Of a stretch of DNA of 64,000 bases, positions 20,500 to 29,672 are shown one piece after another; the stretch's first letter is position 1, and every line of letters begins with the position of its first letter. Position numbers and translations under genes: made by a program. Source of the stretch: Pseudomonas fluorescens (GTDB lineage: Bacteria; Pseudomonadota; Gammaproteobacteria; Pseudomonadales; Pseudomonadaceae); contig NZ_CABVIY010000002.1 of NCBI RefSeq assembly GCF_902498195.1, forward strand, positions 248,001-312,000, in the 5' to 3' direction. Below the pieces are notes generated by a model. That model was given only the letters and a program-made list of their open reading frames with translations. It ran no database searches and was not told the origin of the DNA.

Positions 20500-22398
20500 A
20501 TGTCGCATCAATCTGATTTGATCAGCGAGGACATCCTCGCCTACCTGGGCCAGCACGAACGTAAAGAGCTGCTGCGCTTCCTGACCTGCGGTAACGTCGA
20601 CGACGGCAAGAGCACCCTGATCGGGCGCCTGCTGCACGACTCCAAGATGATCTACGAAGATCACCTGGAAGCGATCACCCGCGACTCGAAAAAAGTCGGT
20701 ACCACCGGCGAAGACATCGACCTGGCATTGCTGGTCGACGGCCTGCAGGCCGAGCGTGAGCAGGGCATCACCATCGATGTCGCCTACCGCTATTTCTCCA
20801 CCGCCAAGCGCAAATTCATCATCGCCGACACCCCCGGCCATGAGCAGTACACCCGCAACATGGCCACCGGTGCGTCCACCTGTGACCTGGCGATCATCCT
20901 GGTCGACGCCCGTTACGGCGTGCAGACCCAGACCCGTCGCCACAGCTTCATCGCCTCGTTGCTGGGCATCAAGCACATCGTCGTCGCCATCAACAAGATG
21001 GACCTCAAGGACTTCGACGAGGGCGTGTTCGAGTCGATCAAGGCCGACTACCTGAAGTTCGCCGAAGGCTTGAAGCTCAAGCCGACCAGCATGCACTTCG
21101 TACCGATGTCGGCCCTCAAGGGCGACAACGTGGTGAACAAGTCCGAGCGCTCGCCGTGGTACACCGGCCAGTCGCTGATGGAAATCCTCGAGACCGTGGA
21201 AGTGGCGGGCGACCGCAACTTCACCGACCTGCGTTTCCCGGTGCAATACGTCAACCGTCCGAACCTGAACTTCCGCGGTTTCGCCGGCACCCTGGCCAGC
21301 GGCATCGTCAAGAAGGGCGACGAGGTTGTTGTTCTTCCGTCGGGCAAGAGCAGCCGCGTGAAATCCATCGTCACCTTCGAAGGTGAACTGGAACACGCCG
21401 GCCCAGGTCAAGCCGTGACGCTGACCATGGAAGACGAGATCGATATCTCCCGTGGCGACCTGCTGGTGCATGCCGACAACGTGCCGCCCGTCACCGACAG
21501 CTTCGAAGCGATGCTGGTGTGGATGGCTGAAGAGCCAATGCTGCCGGGCAAGAAATACGACATCAAGCGCGCCACCAGCTACGTGCCGGGCTCCATTGCC
21601 AGCATCGTCAACAAGGTCGACGTGAACACCCTGGAAGAAGGTCCGGCCAGCGCGTTGCAGCTGAACGAAATCGGCAAGGTCAAGATCGCGCTCGACGCGC
21701 CCATTGCCCTGGACGGTTACGAGAGCAATCGCACCACCGGCGCGTTCATCATCATCGATCGCCTGACCAACGGCACCGTCGGCGCCGGCATGATCGTCGC
21801 CCAACCGGTGGCCCATGGCACCAGCACGCACCACGGCAAGCTGGCCCACGTTGCCACCGAAGAACGCGCCCAGCGCTTCGGCCAGCAACCGGCTACCGTG
21901 TTGTTCAGCGGTCTGTCGGGCGCGGGCAAAAGCACCCTGGCCTACGCCGTCGAGCGTAAGCTCTTCGACCTGGGCCGTGCGGTGTTCGTGCTCGATGGCC
22001 AGAACCTGCGTCACGACCTGAACAAAGGTCTGCCACAGGATCGCGCCGGCCGTACCGAGAACTGGCGTCGTGCCGCGCACGTGGCGCGCCAGTTCAACGA
22101 AGCCGGTCTGCTGACCCTGGCGGCGTTCGTGGCGCCGAGCGCCGAAGGGCGCGAGCAAGCCAAGGACCTGATCGGCAAGGAGCGTCTGCTGACGGTCTAC
22201 GTCCAGGCCTCGCCAACGGTTTGTGCCGAGCGTGACCCGCAAGGCCTGTACGCGGCCGCCGGGGATAACATCCCGGGCGAGTCCTTCCCGTACGATGTGC
22301 CGCTGGATGCCGACCTTGTGATCGACACTCAGTCCGTGTCGCTGGAGGAAGGCGTCAAGCAAGTGCTGGATCTGCTGCGTAAACGCGGCGCGATCTAA
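20500..22398 (+). CDS. cysNC: CysNC, fused sulfate adenylyltransferase subunit 1 and APS kinase
   Basis: 632 aa. The N-terminal two thirds is an EF-Tu-like GTPase (P-loop [10 protein letters not shown] at residues 30-39, [12 protein letters not shown]) with two beta-barrel domains; from about residue 445 an APS kinase domain follows with its own Walker [10 protein letters not shown] near 470. It therefore combines GTP-driven sulfate adenylylation (with CysD) and phosphorylation of APS to PAPS. Such cysN-cysC fusions are normal in Pseudomonas. A strong terminator lies 15 bases after the stop. Confidence 0.97.
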   Translation: MSHQSDLISEDILAYLGQHERKELLRFLTCGNVDDGKSTLIGRLLHDSKMIYEDHLEAITRDSKKVGTTGEDIDLALLVDGLQAEREQGITIDVAYRYFSTAKRKFIIADTPGHEQYTRNMATGASTCDLAIILVDARYGVQTQTRRHSFIASLLGIKHIVVAINKMDLKDFDEGVFESIKADYLKFAEGLKLKPTSMHFVPMSALKGDNVVNKSERSPWYTGQSLMEILETVEVAGDRNFTDLRFPVQYVNRPNLNFRGFAGTLASGIVKKGDEVVVLPSGKSSRVKSIVTFEGELEHAGPGQAVTLTMEDEIDISRGDLLVHADNVPPVTDSFEAMLVWMAEEPMLPGKKYDIKRATSYVPGSIASIVNKVDVNTLEEGPASALQLNEIGKVKIALDAPIALDGYESNRTTGAFIIIDRLTNGTVGAGMIVAQPVAHGTSTHHGKLAHVATEERAQRFGQQPATVLFSGLSGAGKSTLAYAVERKLFDLGRAVFVLDGQNLRHDLNKGLPQDRAGRTENWRRAAHVARQFNEAGLLTLAAFVAPSAEGREQAKDLIGKERLLTVYVQASPTVCAERDPQGLYAAAGDNIPGESFPYDVPLDADLVIDTQSVSLEEGVKQVLDLLRKRGAI

Positions 22399-22413
22399 GC
22401 GCTAGCCGCCAAT

Positions 22414-22452
22414 AAAAAACCCGCCGATGAGTGATCATCGGCGGGTTTTTTT
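22414..22452 (+). terminator. Rho-independent terminator after cysNC
   Basis: AAAAAACCCGCCGATGA pairs with TCATCGGCGGGTTTTTT around a loop of about 5 bases. Long perfect stem with T run on the plus strand and A run on the other side, so it could work in both directions. Confidence 0.9.
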
Positions 22453-22468
22453 GTTCGACTCGGTCAAC

Positions 22469-22565
22469 TGTGGGAGCGGGCTTGCTCGCGAAAGCGGATT
22501 AACATTCAACAAGTGTGTTGGCTGACACACTGCCTTCGCGAGCAAGTCGCACCGCCGCTTCCACA
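22469..22565. repeat. REPIN-like inverted REP pair (family A), one arm diverged
   Basis: TGTGGGAGCGGGCTTGCTCG near 22469, inverted partner ending at 22565. The second arm reads CGCGAGCAAGTCGCACCGCC, so it has decayed relative to other copies. Confidence 0.85.
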
Positions 22566-22576
22566 GGGGATCACTG

Positions 22577-23476
22577 TTATCTCGGATATTCGCGATGCAT
22601 CTGCCCCAGCAACGCATCCTTGTCCTGCCACAACTGGTTGATCCAGCCCTGGAACTGCAAGCGGTACTCACCATCCTGGTCGTAGTTCTTGCCGATGAAC
22701 TGCGGCGGGATCTTCAGCTCTTCAAAGTGCACCACCACGTCCGCCACATTCCCGCACAGCAGGTCCCAGAAGCCGGGACGGCCGGCCGGGTAGTGGATCG
22801 TCACGTTGACGATCGATTCCAGCTGCTCACCCATGGCATCCAGCACAAACGCAATGCCACCGGCCTTGGGCTTGAGCAGGTACTTGAACGGTGACTGCTG
22901 CTGCGCGTGCTTGCCCTGGGTAAAGCGTGTGCCTTCGACGAAGTTGAAAATGCCGACCGGGTTGTTGCGAAACTTCGCGCAGGTCTTGCGGGTGGTTTCC
23001 AGGTCCTTGCCTTTCTTTTCCGGGTGCTTCTCCAGATACGCCTTGGAGTAGCGCTTCATGAAAGGAAAACCCAGCGCCCACCACGCCAGGCCAATCACCG
23101 GCACCCAGATCAACTCTTGCTTGAGAAAGAACTTCAACGGCTGGATGCGTCGATTGAGCACGTATTGCAGCACCAGAATGTCGACCCAGCTCTGGTGGTT
23201 GCTGGTGATCAGGTACGAGTGCTGATAGTCGAGGCCTTGCAGCCCGCTGATGTGCCAGCGTGTGCGGCGCACCAGGTTCATCCAGCCTTTGTTGAGGCTG
23301 ATCCAGGCTTCATGGGTATGGCTCATCAACCAGCCGGCAATGCGCTGGGTGAGGGCGAACGGCAATGCCTTGATGAGTGCCACGCAGAACAGAAACGAGC
23401 AGAGCAGAATCGTATTGAGCGCCAACAGCAGCGCGGCGATTGCACCGCGCACGGGGGCAGGGAGAAAATCCAGCAT
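22577..23476 (-). CDS. Inner-membrane acyltransferase (YihG/PlsC-like)
   Basis: 299 aa. A hydrophobic N-terminal segment (residues 10-38) precedes a PlsC-type domain with the HX4D motif NHQSWVD (His94, Asp99) and the second motif NFVEGTRFT. The family transfers acyl chains to lysophosphatidic acid or related lipids; the YihG branch (LCLAT/AGPAT-like) has been linked to unusual acyl chains in membranes. The ATG begins directly after the pta stop codon, so it is coupled to pta. Substrate cannot be told from the sequence. Confidence 0.85.
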   Translation of the reverse strand: MLDFLPAPVRGAIAALLLALNTILLCSFLFCVALIKALPFALTQRIAGWLMSHTHEAWISLNKGWMNLVRRTRWHISGLQGLDYQHSYLITSNHQSWVDILVLQYVLNRRIQPLKFFLKQELIWVPVIGLAWWALGFPFMKRYSKAYLEKHPEKKGKDLETTRKTCAKFRNNPVGIFNFVEGTRFTQGKHAQQQSPFKYLLKPKAGGIAFVLDAMGEQLESIVNVTIHYPAGRPGFWDLLCGNVADVVVHFEELKIPPQFIGKNYDQDGEYRLQFQGWINQLWQDKDALLGQMHREYPR

Positions 23477-25576
23477 TTAAACATCCATGGGTCGGTTGGC
23501 TGCCTGGATCGCGGTCAAGGCGATGGTGTAGACGATGTCATCGACCTGCGCGCCGCGCGGCAAGTCGTTCACCGGTTTGCGCAGGCCTTGCAGCATCGGT
23601 CCGAGGCTGACGCAGTCGGCGCTGCGCTGCACGGCTTTGTGGGTGGTGTTGCCGGTGTTGAGGTCGGGGAACACGAACACCGTGGCGCGACCGGCGACCT
23701 GACTGTTCGGCGCCAGTTGCCGGGCCACGGTTTCGTTGGCGGCGGCGTCGTACTGCAAGGGGCCGTCGATCAGCAGCGTGCTTTGCTGCTCATGGGCGAG
23801 CAGCGTCGCTTCGCGGACCTTCTCGACTTCTTCGCCGCTGGCCGACTCACCACTGGAATAGCTGATCATCGCCACACGCGGGGTGATGCCAAACGCCGCT
23901 GCCGAATCGGCGCTTTGCAGGGCGATCTCCGCCAGTTCGCTGGCGCTCGGGTGCGGGTTCATTACGCAGTCGCCATAGACCAGCACTTCTTCGGGAAACA
24001 GCATGAAGAACACCGAGGACACCAGGGTGCAGCCCGGCGCGGTTTTGATCAGCTGCAGGGCAGGGCGGATGGTGTTGGCGGTGGAGTGGATGACGCCCGA
24101 TACCAGGCCGTCGACTTCATCCAGCGCCAGCATCATGGTGCCGATCACCACGGTGTCTTCCAGTTGCTGCTCGGCCATGGGTGCGTTGAGGCTTTTGCTC
24201 TTGCGCAGCGCAACCATCGGCTCGACGTAGCGCTCGCGGATCAGGTCCGGATCGAGAATTTCCAGCCCCGGCGGCAGTTCGATGCCCTGGGCCCGGGCGA
24301 CCGCTTCGACGTCGGCCGGCTTGGCCAGCAACACGCAGCGAGCGATGCCGCGTGCCTGGCAGATCGCCGCGGCCTGAACGGTCAACGGCTCGCTGCCTTC
24401 GGGCAGGACGATGCGCTTGTTGGCGGTCTGTGCGCGCTGGATCAGTTGATAGCGGAACACCGCCGGCGACAGGCGCATTTCCCGTGGCGTGCCGCAGCGC
24501 TGGTGCAGCCAGTTGGCGTCCAGGTGGCTGGCGACGAAATCGGTGATGATCTCCGCGCGCTCGCGGTCGTCGATCGGGATTTCCTTGTTCAGGCCGTTCA
24601 ACTGGTTGGCGGTGTCATAGGAGCCGGTGCTCACCGACAGTACCGGCAGGCCTGCCTGCAGGGCGCCGCGGCACAGGTCCATGATGCGTGGATCGGGCAG
24701 GGTGTCGCTGGTCAGCAACAGGCCGGCCAGGGGCACACCGTTCATGGCCGCGAGGCTCACCGCGAGGATGATGTCGTCGCGATCGCCGGGGGTCACCACC
24801 AGCACGCCGGGCTTGAGCAGCTCCACGGTGTTGCGCATGGTGCGCGCGCAAATGATGATCTTGGTCATGCGCCGGGTTTCGTAGTCGCCGGCGTTGAGCA
24901 CCTGGGCGCCCATCAGGTCGGCCACGTCGCGGGTGCGCGGGGCGTTCAGTTCCGGCTGGAACGGGATGCAGCCCAGCAGGCGAAAATCGCCGCTGCGCAA
25001 CAGCGGCGAGTGTTCCTTGAGGCGCGAGGCGAAGGCCTCCATGCTCTCGTCGGTCTTGACCTTGTTGAGGATCACGCCGAGGACTTTCGGGTCTTTCGGC
25101 CCGCCAAACAGCTGCGCCTGCAATTCCACGCGACCGGACAATTCGGTCAGCACTTCGTTTTCCGGCGCCGACACCAGAATCACTTCCGCATCGAGGCTCT
25201 TGGCCAGGTGCAGGTTGACCCGTGCGGCATAGCTGGCGCTGCGGGTCGGCACCATGCCTTCGACGATCAGCACGTCCTTGCCGATGGCGGCTTGTTGGTA
25301 CAGGGTGATGATTTCTTCGAGCAACTCGTCCAGCTGGCCGTCGCCGAGCATTCGCTCGACATGGGCCAGGCCCAGCGGTTGTGGCGGTTTCAAACCGTGG
25401 GTACGGGCCACCAGTTCGGTGGAGCGTTCAGGTCCCGTGTCCCCCGGGTGCGGCTGGGCAATCGGTTTGAAGAAGCCGACCTTGAGGCCGGCGCGCTCAA
25501 GGGTACGCACCAGCCCGAGGCTGATGGAGGTCAGGCCCACGCCAAAGTCGGTGGGTGCGATAAAAAAAGTTTGCAT
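23477..25576 (-). CDS. pta: Pta, phosphate acetyltransferase (long form)
   Basis: 699 aa, the long three-domain type. An N-terminal BioD-like P-loop domain (about 1-220), a DRTGG regulatory domain (about 220-335, with VVTPGDRDDIILAVSLAAMNG), and the C-terminal PTA_PTB catalytic domain (about 375-695, with MNPHPSASELAEIA and SYSSGESASGEEVEKV). It interconverts acetyl-CoA and acetyl phosphate. No ackA is adjacent in the window; the next gene is the acyltransferase. Confidence 0.95.
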   Translation of the reverse strand: MQTFFIAPTDFGVGLTSISLGLVRTLERAGLKVGFFKPIAQPHPGDTGPERSTELVARTHGLKPPQPLGLAHVERMLGDGQLDELLEEIITLYQQAAIGKDVLIVEGMVPTRSASYAARVNLHLAKSLDAEVILVSAPENEVLTELSGRVELQAQLFGGPKDPKVLGVILNKVKTDESMEAFASRLKEHSPLLRSGDFRLLGCIPFQPELNAPRTRDVADLMGAQVLNAGDYETRRMTKIIICARTMRNTVELLKPGVLVVTPGDRDDIILAVSLAAMNGVPLAGLLLTSDTLPDPRIMDLCRGALQAGLPVLSVSTGSYDTANQLNGLNKEIPIDDRERAEIITDFVASHLDANWLHQRCGTPREMRLSPAVFRYQLIQRAQTANKRIVLPEGSEPLTVQAAAICQARGIARCVLLAKPADVEAVARAQGIELPPGLEILDPDLIRERYVEPMVALRKSKSLNAPMAEQQLEDTVVIGTMMLALDEVDGLVSGVIHSTANTIRPALQLIKTAPGCTLVSSVFFMLFPEEVLVYGDCVMNPHPSASELAEIALQSADSAAAFGITPRVAMISYSSGESASGEEVEKVREATLLAHEQQSTLLIDGPLQYDAAANETVARQLAPNSQVAGRATVFVFPDLNTGNTTHKAVQRSADCVSLGPMLQGLRKPVNDLPRGAQVDDIVYTIALTAIQAANRPMDV

Positions 25577-25635
25577 GCGGATTCTCTGAGGGAGCAGGCA
25601 AGGGTGATCGCCTATGGCTGGCGATCTACCGAAAT

Positions 25636-25932
25636 TCAGTCGCCAAGGTTATCGCTAACCACGCCTTGTGCGCACCAACCGCAATCAAAGGGCTGGCCTA
25701 TTTTTTCCTGGCGCTGCACTGGATCCATGACCCAGGCCCGGGATTGCCAGGGCGGTTGGTGGCGCAGGTGTTGGGTATGGCCGCAGGAAAGTTCGGCCAC
25801 CCAGTGCCCGTCCTCGTCCTGATGAAAGCCGGTGACCGTCGCACCCCGTCTGTCCGGGTTGTGTTCGCTTTCGGGCGATTGCTTCGCTAAACTGGGTCTT
25901 TCATTATTCTTTTGCAAAAGGTCTCGCCCCAT
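25636..25932 (-). CDS. DUF3565 small protein with zinc-ligand-like cysteines
   Basis: 98 aa if started at the ATG at 25932; a TTG at 25917 is an alternative, and the conserved part begins at ATVTGFHQDEDGHWVAELSCGH. The pairs Cys-Gly-His and Cys-Gly-Trp-Cys (FDCGWC) near the C terminus suggest a metal site. DUF3565 has no known role that I can name. Its start overlaps the divergent slyD start by two bases, so one of the two starts may be wrong or the 5' ends truly interlock. Confidence 0.7.
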   Translation of the reverse strand: MGRDLLQKNNERPSLAKQSPESEHNPDRRGATVTGFHQDEDGHWVAELSCGHTQHLRHQPPWQSRAWVMDPVQRQEKIGQPFDCGWCAQGVVSDNLGD

Positions 25933-26416
25933 GCTGATCGCCGCCAATAAGGCTGTCTCCATCGACTATACCCTGACCAACGACGCTGGTGAGGTCATCG
26001 ACAGCTCCGCCGGCGGCGCGCCGCTGGTCTACCTGCAAGGCGCAGGCAACATCATCCCGGGCCTGGAAAAGGCTCTGGAAGGCAAGGCCGTCGGCGACGA
26101 GCTGACCGTAGCCGTTGAACCTGAAGATGCCTACGGCGAATACGCGGCCGAACTGGTCAGCACCCTGAGCCGCAGCATGTTCGAAGGCGTCGACGAGCTG
26201 GAAGTGGGCATGCAGTTCCACGCTTCCGCTCCGGACGGCCAGATGCAGATCGTGACCATCCGTGATCTGGACGGCGACGACGTCACCGTTGACGGCAACC
26301 ACCCGTTGGCCGGTCAGCGCCTGAACTTCCAGGTCAAGATCATCAACATCCGTGACGCCAGCCAGGAAGAAATCGCTCATGGTCACGTCCATGGCGAAGG
26401 TGGCCATCACCACTGA
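25931..26416 (+). CDS. slyD: SlyD-type FKBP peptidyl-prolyl isomerase
   Basis: 161 aa from ATG 25931 (MLIAANKAVSIDYTLTNDAG). FKBP domain interrupted by the insert-in-flap chaperone domain (about residues 70-130), as in SlyD. The C terminus is histidine-rich (HGHVHGEGGHHH) and likely binds nickel or other metals. It folds proline-limited proteins and in enterics delivers nickel to hydrogenase. The in-frame extension upstream is rejected as it covers the antisense DUF3565 gene. A terminator follows about 30 bases after the stop. Confidence 0.93.
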   Translation: MLIAANKAVSIDYTLTNDAGEVIDSSAGGAPLVYLQGAGNIIPGLEKALEGKAVGDELTVAVEPEDAYGEYAAELVSTLSRSMFEGVDELEVGMQFHASAPDGQMQIVTIRDLDGDDVTVDGNHPLAGQRLNFQVKIINIRDASQEEIAHGHVHGEGGHHH

Positions 26417-26445
26417 TTTCTGCGCTAAGCTTTCGATGACTGGAG

Positions 26446-26468
26446 AGGCGCCCCGAGGGCGCCTTTTT
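26446..26468 (+). terminator. Rho-independent terminator after slyD
   Basis: AGGCGCC and GGCGCCT form the stem around CCGAG, followed by TTTTT. Confidence 0.85.
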
Positions 26469-26539
26469 AGTCTGCGGCTGTCCCAGGCGACACCGCCAAG
26501 CGGTTGTTTCGAGAAAAACACGGGAATCTGGAGTACGTC

Positions 26540-27022
26540 ATGAGTGCTTTTCACGACCTTAATTTGACAGGCCTGGACGGTCAGGCGCTCCCTCTGGCGC
26601 CTTTCAAGGGGCACGTGGTGCTGGTGGTCAACGTGGCTTCCAAGTGCGGCTTGACCCCTCAATACGCCGCGCTGGAAAACCTCTACCAGCAATACAAGGG
26701 CAAGGGCTTCAGTGTGCTGGGCCTGCCGTGCAATCAATTTGCCGGGCAGGAGCCGGGTTCCGAGCAAGAGATCCAGGCGTTTTGCAGCCTCAACTATGGC
26801 GTGACCTTTCCGTTGTCCAGCAAGCTGGAAGTCAACGGGCATGAGCGTCATCAGCTGTACAAGCTGCTGGCGGGCGAGGGTGCGGAGTTCCCTGGTGACA
26901 TTACCTGGAACTTCGAGAAGTTCCTGCTGGGCAAAGACGGACGTGTGCTGGCGCGTTTTTCGCCACGTACTGCTCCCGACGATCCAAGTGTCGTTCAGGC
27001 GATTGAAAAAGCCTTGAGCTGA
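26540..27022 (+). CDS. Glutathione peroxidase family (BtuE-like thiol peroxidase)
   Basis: 160 aa from ATG 26540, preceded by GGAG. GPx fold with the peroxidatic cysteine in NVASKCGLTPQY (Cys about 36), the glutamine in LPCNQFAGQEPG and the tryptophan in ITWNFEKFLLG completing the active site. Bacterial GPx of this kind has cysteine in place of selenocysteine and often uses thioredoxin; it removes hydrogen peroxide and lipid peroxides in the cytoplasm or periplasm. The in-frame upstream extension lacks a start signal. Confidence 0.93.
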   Translation: MSAFHDLNLTGLDGQALPLAPFKGHVVLVVNVASKCGLTPQYAALENLYQQYKGKGFSVLGLPCNQFAGQEPGSEQEIQAFCSLNYGVTFPLSSKLEVNGHERHQLYKLLAGEGAEFPGDITWNFEKFLLGKDGRVLARFSPRTAPDDPSVVQAIEKALS

Positions 27023-27023
27023 A

Positions 27024-27105
27024 GATCAAGAGATCGCAGCCTTCGGCAGCGCCTACAGGTGTTCACATATCCCCTGTAGGAGCTGCCGAAGGCTGCGATC
27101 TTTTC
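27024..27105. repeat. Inverted repeat pair (family B)
   Basis: GATCGCAGCCTTCGGCAGC at about 27031 is matched by GCTGCCGAAGGCTGCGATC ending near 27100, with TACAGG/CCTGTA inside. Same family at 33.2, 51.4, 55.7 and 57.8 kb. Confidence 0.88.
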
Positions 27106-27209
27106 TTTGTGCCTTTTGATCCACAATCACCCAAATCAATAGTGCTGTTCACTCCGTGCGAACCTCCATATTATAGTCGTCATAAAGTCTATCCTCGTGG
27201 AGCGTCCCC

Positions 27210-28313
27210 ATGCCCGTCAAAGCCTTGTTCAAACCGTTCCACCTCGGCACCCTCGAACTGCCGACCCGCGTCGTCATGGCACCCATGACCCGTTCTTTTT
27301 CGCCAGGCGGCGTGCCTAATTCCAAAGTGATCGAGTACTACCGTCGTCGTGCCGCGGCAGGCGTTGGTTTGATCATTACCGAAGGCACCACCGTGGGTCA
27401 CAAGGCCTCCAACGGCTACCCGAACGTGCCGCATTTCTACGGTGATGCGGCACTGGCCGGCTGGAAAAAAGTCGTTGATGCAGTACATGCCGAAGGCGGC
27501 AAGATCGTTCCGCAACTGTGGCACGTCGGCAGTGTGCGTCGTATCGGCACCGAGCCGGACGCCAGCGTGCCGGGTTACGGTCCGTCCGAAAAAGTGAAGG
27601 ATGGCCATGTCGTGGTGCACGGCATGAGCAAGCAGGACATCCAGGACGTGATCGCTGCGTTCGCCCAAGCAGCCAAGGATGCCCAGAGCATCGGCATGGA
27701 TGGCGTGGAAATCCATGGCGCCCATGGTTACCTGATCGACCAGTTCTTCTGGGAAGGCAGCAACCAGCGCACCGACGAGTACGGCGGCAGCCTGGCCAAC
27801 CGCTCACGTTTCGCCATCGAACTGATTCAGGCCGTGCGCGCGGCGGTCGGTGAAGGCTTCCCGATCATCTTCCGTTTCTCCCAGTGGAAGCAGCAGGATT
27901 ACACCGCCCGTCTGGTGCAAACCCCAGAGGCCTTGGGCGAGTTCCTCAAGCCGTTGTCCGACGCCGGTGTGGATATTTTCCACTGCTCGACACGCCGTTT
28001 CTGGGAGCCGGAATTCGACGGGTCCGAACTGAACCTGGCCGGCTGGACCCGCAAACTCACCGGCAAACCAACCATCACCGTGGGCAGCGTCGGCCTGGAC
28101 GGCGAATTCCTGCAGTTCATGGTCAACACTGACAAGGTGGCGCAGCCGGCCAGCCTGGAAAAACTGCTGGAGCGCTTGAACAACGATGAGTTCGACCTGG
28201 TCGCCGTCGGCCGTGCGCTGCTGGTGGACCCGGACTGGGCACAGAAAGTACGCGACGGGCGTGAGGAAGACATCCTGCCGTTCAGCCGCGAGGCGTTGAT
28301 GACGCTGGTTTAA
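27210..28313 (+). CDS. NADH:flavin oxidoreductase, old yellow enzyme family
   Basis: 367 aa. Single FMN-binding TIM barrel with the N-terminal VVMAPMTRSFSPGG, PQLWHVGSV, and GVEIHGAHGYLIDQFFWEGSNQRTDEYGGS, where His-Gly-Ala-His is the substrate-binding pair. These enzymes reduce activated C=C bonds of enals, enones or nitro compounds using NAD(P)H. The natural substrate is unknown. It stands alone between a family B repeat and a family A REPIN; no adjacent regulator of the TetR or MarR type is seen. Confidence 0.92.
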   Translation: MPVKALFKPFHLGTLELPTRVVMAPMTRSFSPGGVPNSKVIEYYRRRAAAGVGLIITEGTTVGHKASNGYPNVPHFYGDAALAGWKKVVDAVHAEGGKIVPQLWHVGSVRRIGTEPDASVPGYGPSEKVKDGHVVVHGMSKQDIQDVIAAFAQAAKDAQSIGMDGVEIHGAHGYLIDQFFWEGSNQRTDEYGGSLANRSRFAIELIQAVRAAVGEGFPIIFRFSQWKQQDYTARLVQTPEALGEFLKPLSDAGVDIFHCSTRRFWEPEFDGSELNLAGWTRKLTGKPTITVGSVGLDGEFLQFMVNTDKVAQPASLEKLLERLNNDEFDLVAVGRALLVDPDWAQKVRDGREEDILPFSREALMTLV

Positions 28314-28331
28314 GCGGCGACTGGCCGGGCC

Positions 28332-28408
28332 TCTTCGCGAGCGGGCCCGCTCCCACATGGGATTTGTGAACGACACGGATCAAATGTGGGAGCGGGCTTG
28401 CTCGCGAA
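28332..28408. repeat. REPIN-like inverted REP pair (family A)
   Basis: CTTCGCGAGCGGGCCCGCTCC near 28332 and the inverted partner ending at 28408, spacer only about 30 bases, shorter than other copies. Confidence 0.88.
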
Positions 28409-28432
28409 GACTGACCTGAATCCACCGAAAAT

Positions 28433-29608
28433 TCAGGGCAATGTCGGTGCATTCGGCACCGCCAACTCCCCCACGCAAGCCCCCCGCAACTGCCCCTCGA
28501 ACTGGTCGATAATCGCCGCCCAACCTTGCCGGCTCGCATGCTGGCGCGCATTGAGCCGCATGCATCGCAAGGTTTCGCGCTCCTCCAGCATCCACACCGC
28601 CGCATCGCAGAATGCGTCTTCGTCTCCCGGCATCGCCAACACACCGTTGTAGCCATGGCGAATATGCTGCGCTGCAGCGGCCTGATCGTAAGCCACCACG
28701 CCGAGCCCCGAGGCCAGCGCCTCAAGCACCACGTTGCCGAAGGTTTCGGTCAGGCTGGGAAACAGAAAAACGTCCCCCGACGCATAGTGACTGGCCAGGG
28801 CTTCACCCCGTTGGGCCCCGCAGAAAATAGCGTCGGGCATTGTGCTTTCCATGAGCTGGCGTTGCGGACCTTCGCCCACCACGATCAGCTTCAGGTTGCG
28901 CTGTGGATAAGTCGCCTTGAGCGTGTCGAAGCAACGCTTGAGCAGGCCCAGGTTTTTCTCCGGTGCCAAACGTCCGACATGGATGACGGCAATGTCCTTC
29001 TCGCCCAGCCCCCATTGTTCACGCAGCGTATTCAAGCGCTTGGCCGGGTGAAACAACTGGCTGTCGACGCCGCGGGACAGCAGCGCCAGACGCTCGAATT
29101 GTCGACGCTCCAGCTCCATTCTCTGGCTGGTGCTCGGCACCAGCGTCAGCGTCGAACGATTGTGGAACCAGCGCAGGTAGTGGGTCAGCAGGCGCGTCAG
29201 CAAACCGAGCCCGTATTGGCTGGAATACTGATGGAAGTTGGTGTGAAAGCCGCTGACCACCGAAATCCCCAGGCGCCGTGCCGCACGCAGGGCGGACAAC
29301 CCCAGCGGACCTTCCGTGGCGATGTACAGCACGTCCGGGCGATGACGCTTCCAGCGCCTCAGCAACTTGTGCATCGACGACTGGCCCCATTGCAGGCCGG
29401 GATAGCCTGGCAATGGCCAGCCTCGGCACAGCAGCAGCTCATCGTCGCTGCCCGCCAACTGATCGCAACCCTGGCGCGGTCGCACCAGTTCAACCTGATG
29501 CCCGCGGGCGCGCAAACCGTCGCACAGGCGACCAAGGGTATTGGCCACGCCGTTGATTTCGGGAGGGAAGGTTTCGGTAATCAGGGTGATATGCAGAGCT
29601 GTCGTCAT
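28433..29608 (-). CDS. Glycosyltransferase family 4 protein
   Basis: 391 aa from ATG 29608 (MTTALHITLITETFPPEING); an ATG 8 codons upstream at 29632 is also possible. GT-B fold: acceptor domain with ITETFPPEINGVANTLGRL, donor domain with HVGRLAPEKNLGLL and the EX7E motif region FPSLTETFGNVVLEALASGLG. Retaining transferases of this group use nucleotide sugars, for example to mannosylate lipids (PimB-like) or build glycolipids. Acceptor unknown. The start lies in a perfect 12 base hairpin. Confidence 0.88.
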   Translation of the reverse strand: MTTALHITLITETFPPEINGVANTLGRLCDGLRARGHQVELVRPRQGCDQLAGSDDELLLCRGWPLPGYPGLQWGQSSMHKLLRRWKRHRPDVLYIATEGPLGLSALRAARRLGISVVSGFHTNFHQYSSQYGLGLLTRLLTHYLRWFHNRSTLTLVPSTSQRMELERRQFERLALLSRGVDSQLFHPAKRLNTLREQWGLGEKDIAVIHVGRLAPEKNLGLLKRCFDTLKATYPQRNLKLIVVGEGPQRQLMESTMPDAIFCGAQRGEALASHYASGDVFLFPSLTETFGNVVLEALASGLGVVAYDQAAAAQHIRHGYNGVLAMPGDEDAFCDAAVWMLEERETLRCMRLNARQHASRQGWAAIIDQFEGQLRGACVGELAVPNAPTLP

Positions 29609-29633
29609 GACCTCAGTGTCGACTGAGGTCATG
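29606..29633. other. Perfect inverted repeat over the glycosyltransferase start
   Basis: CATGACCTCAGT (29606-29617) and ACTGAGGTCATG (29622-29633) are exact reverse complements with the 4 base loop GTCG. Both candidate ATG codons of the glycosyltransferase are in the arms, so an mRNA hairpin would hide the initiation site. Confidence 0.7.
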
Positions 29634-29672
29634 TCGTCGTTGTGACGTCCGGATGATGGATTTGTGACCGGA

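Noticed and set aside
19477..22362. 961 codon frame antisense to cysD-cysNC
   Set aside because: It mirrors two certain genes in full, has low-complexity composition and no start signal; long antisense frames are common in GC-rich DNA.
22907..25822. 971 codon frame antisense to the acyltransferase and pta
   Set aside because: Shadow of two well-supported genes; no family resemblance.
27024..27105. Family B repeats as terminators only
   Set aside because: They may stop transcription, but the same sequence recurs at five places with inverted arms, so repeat element is the better label.
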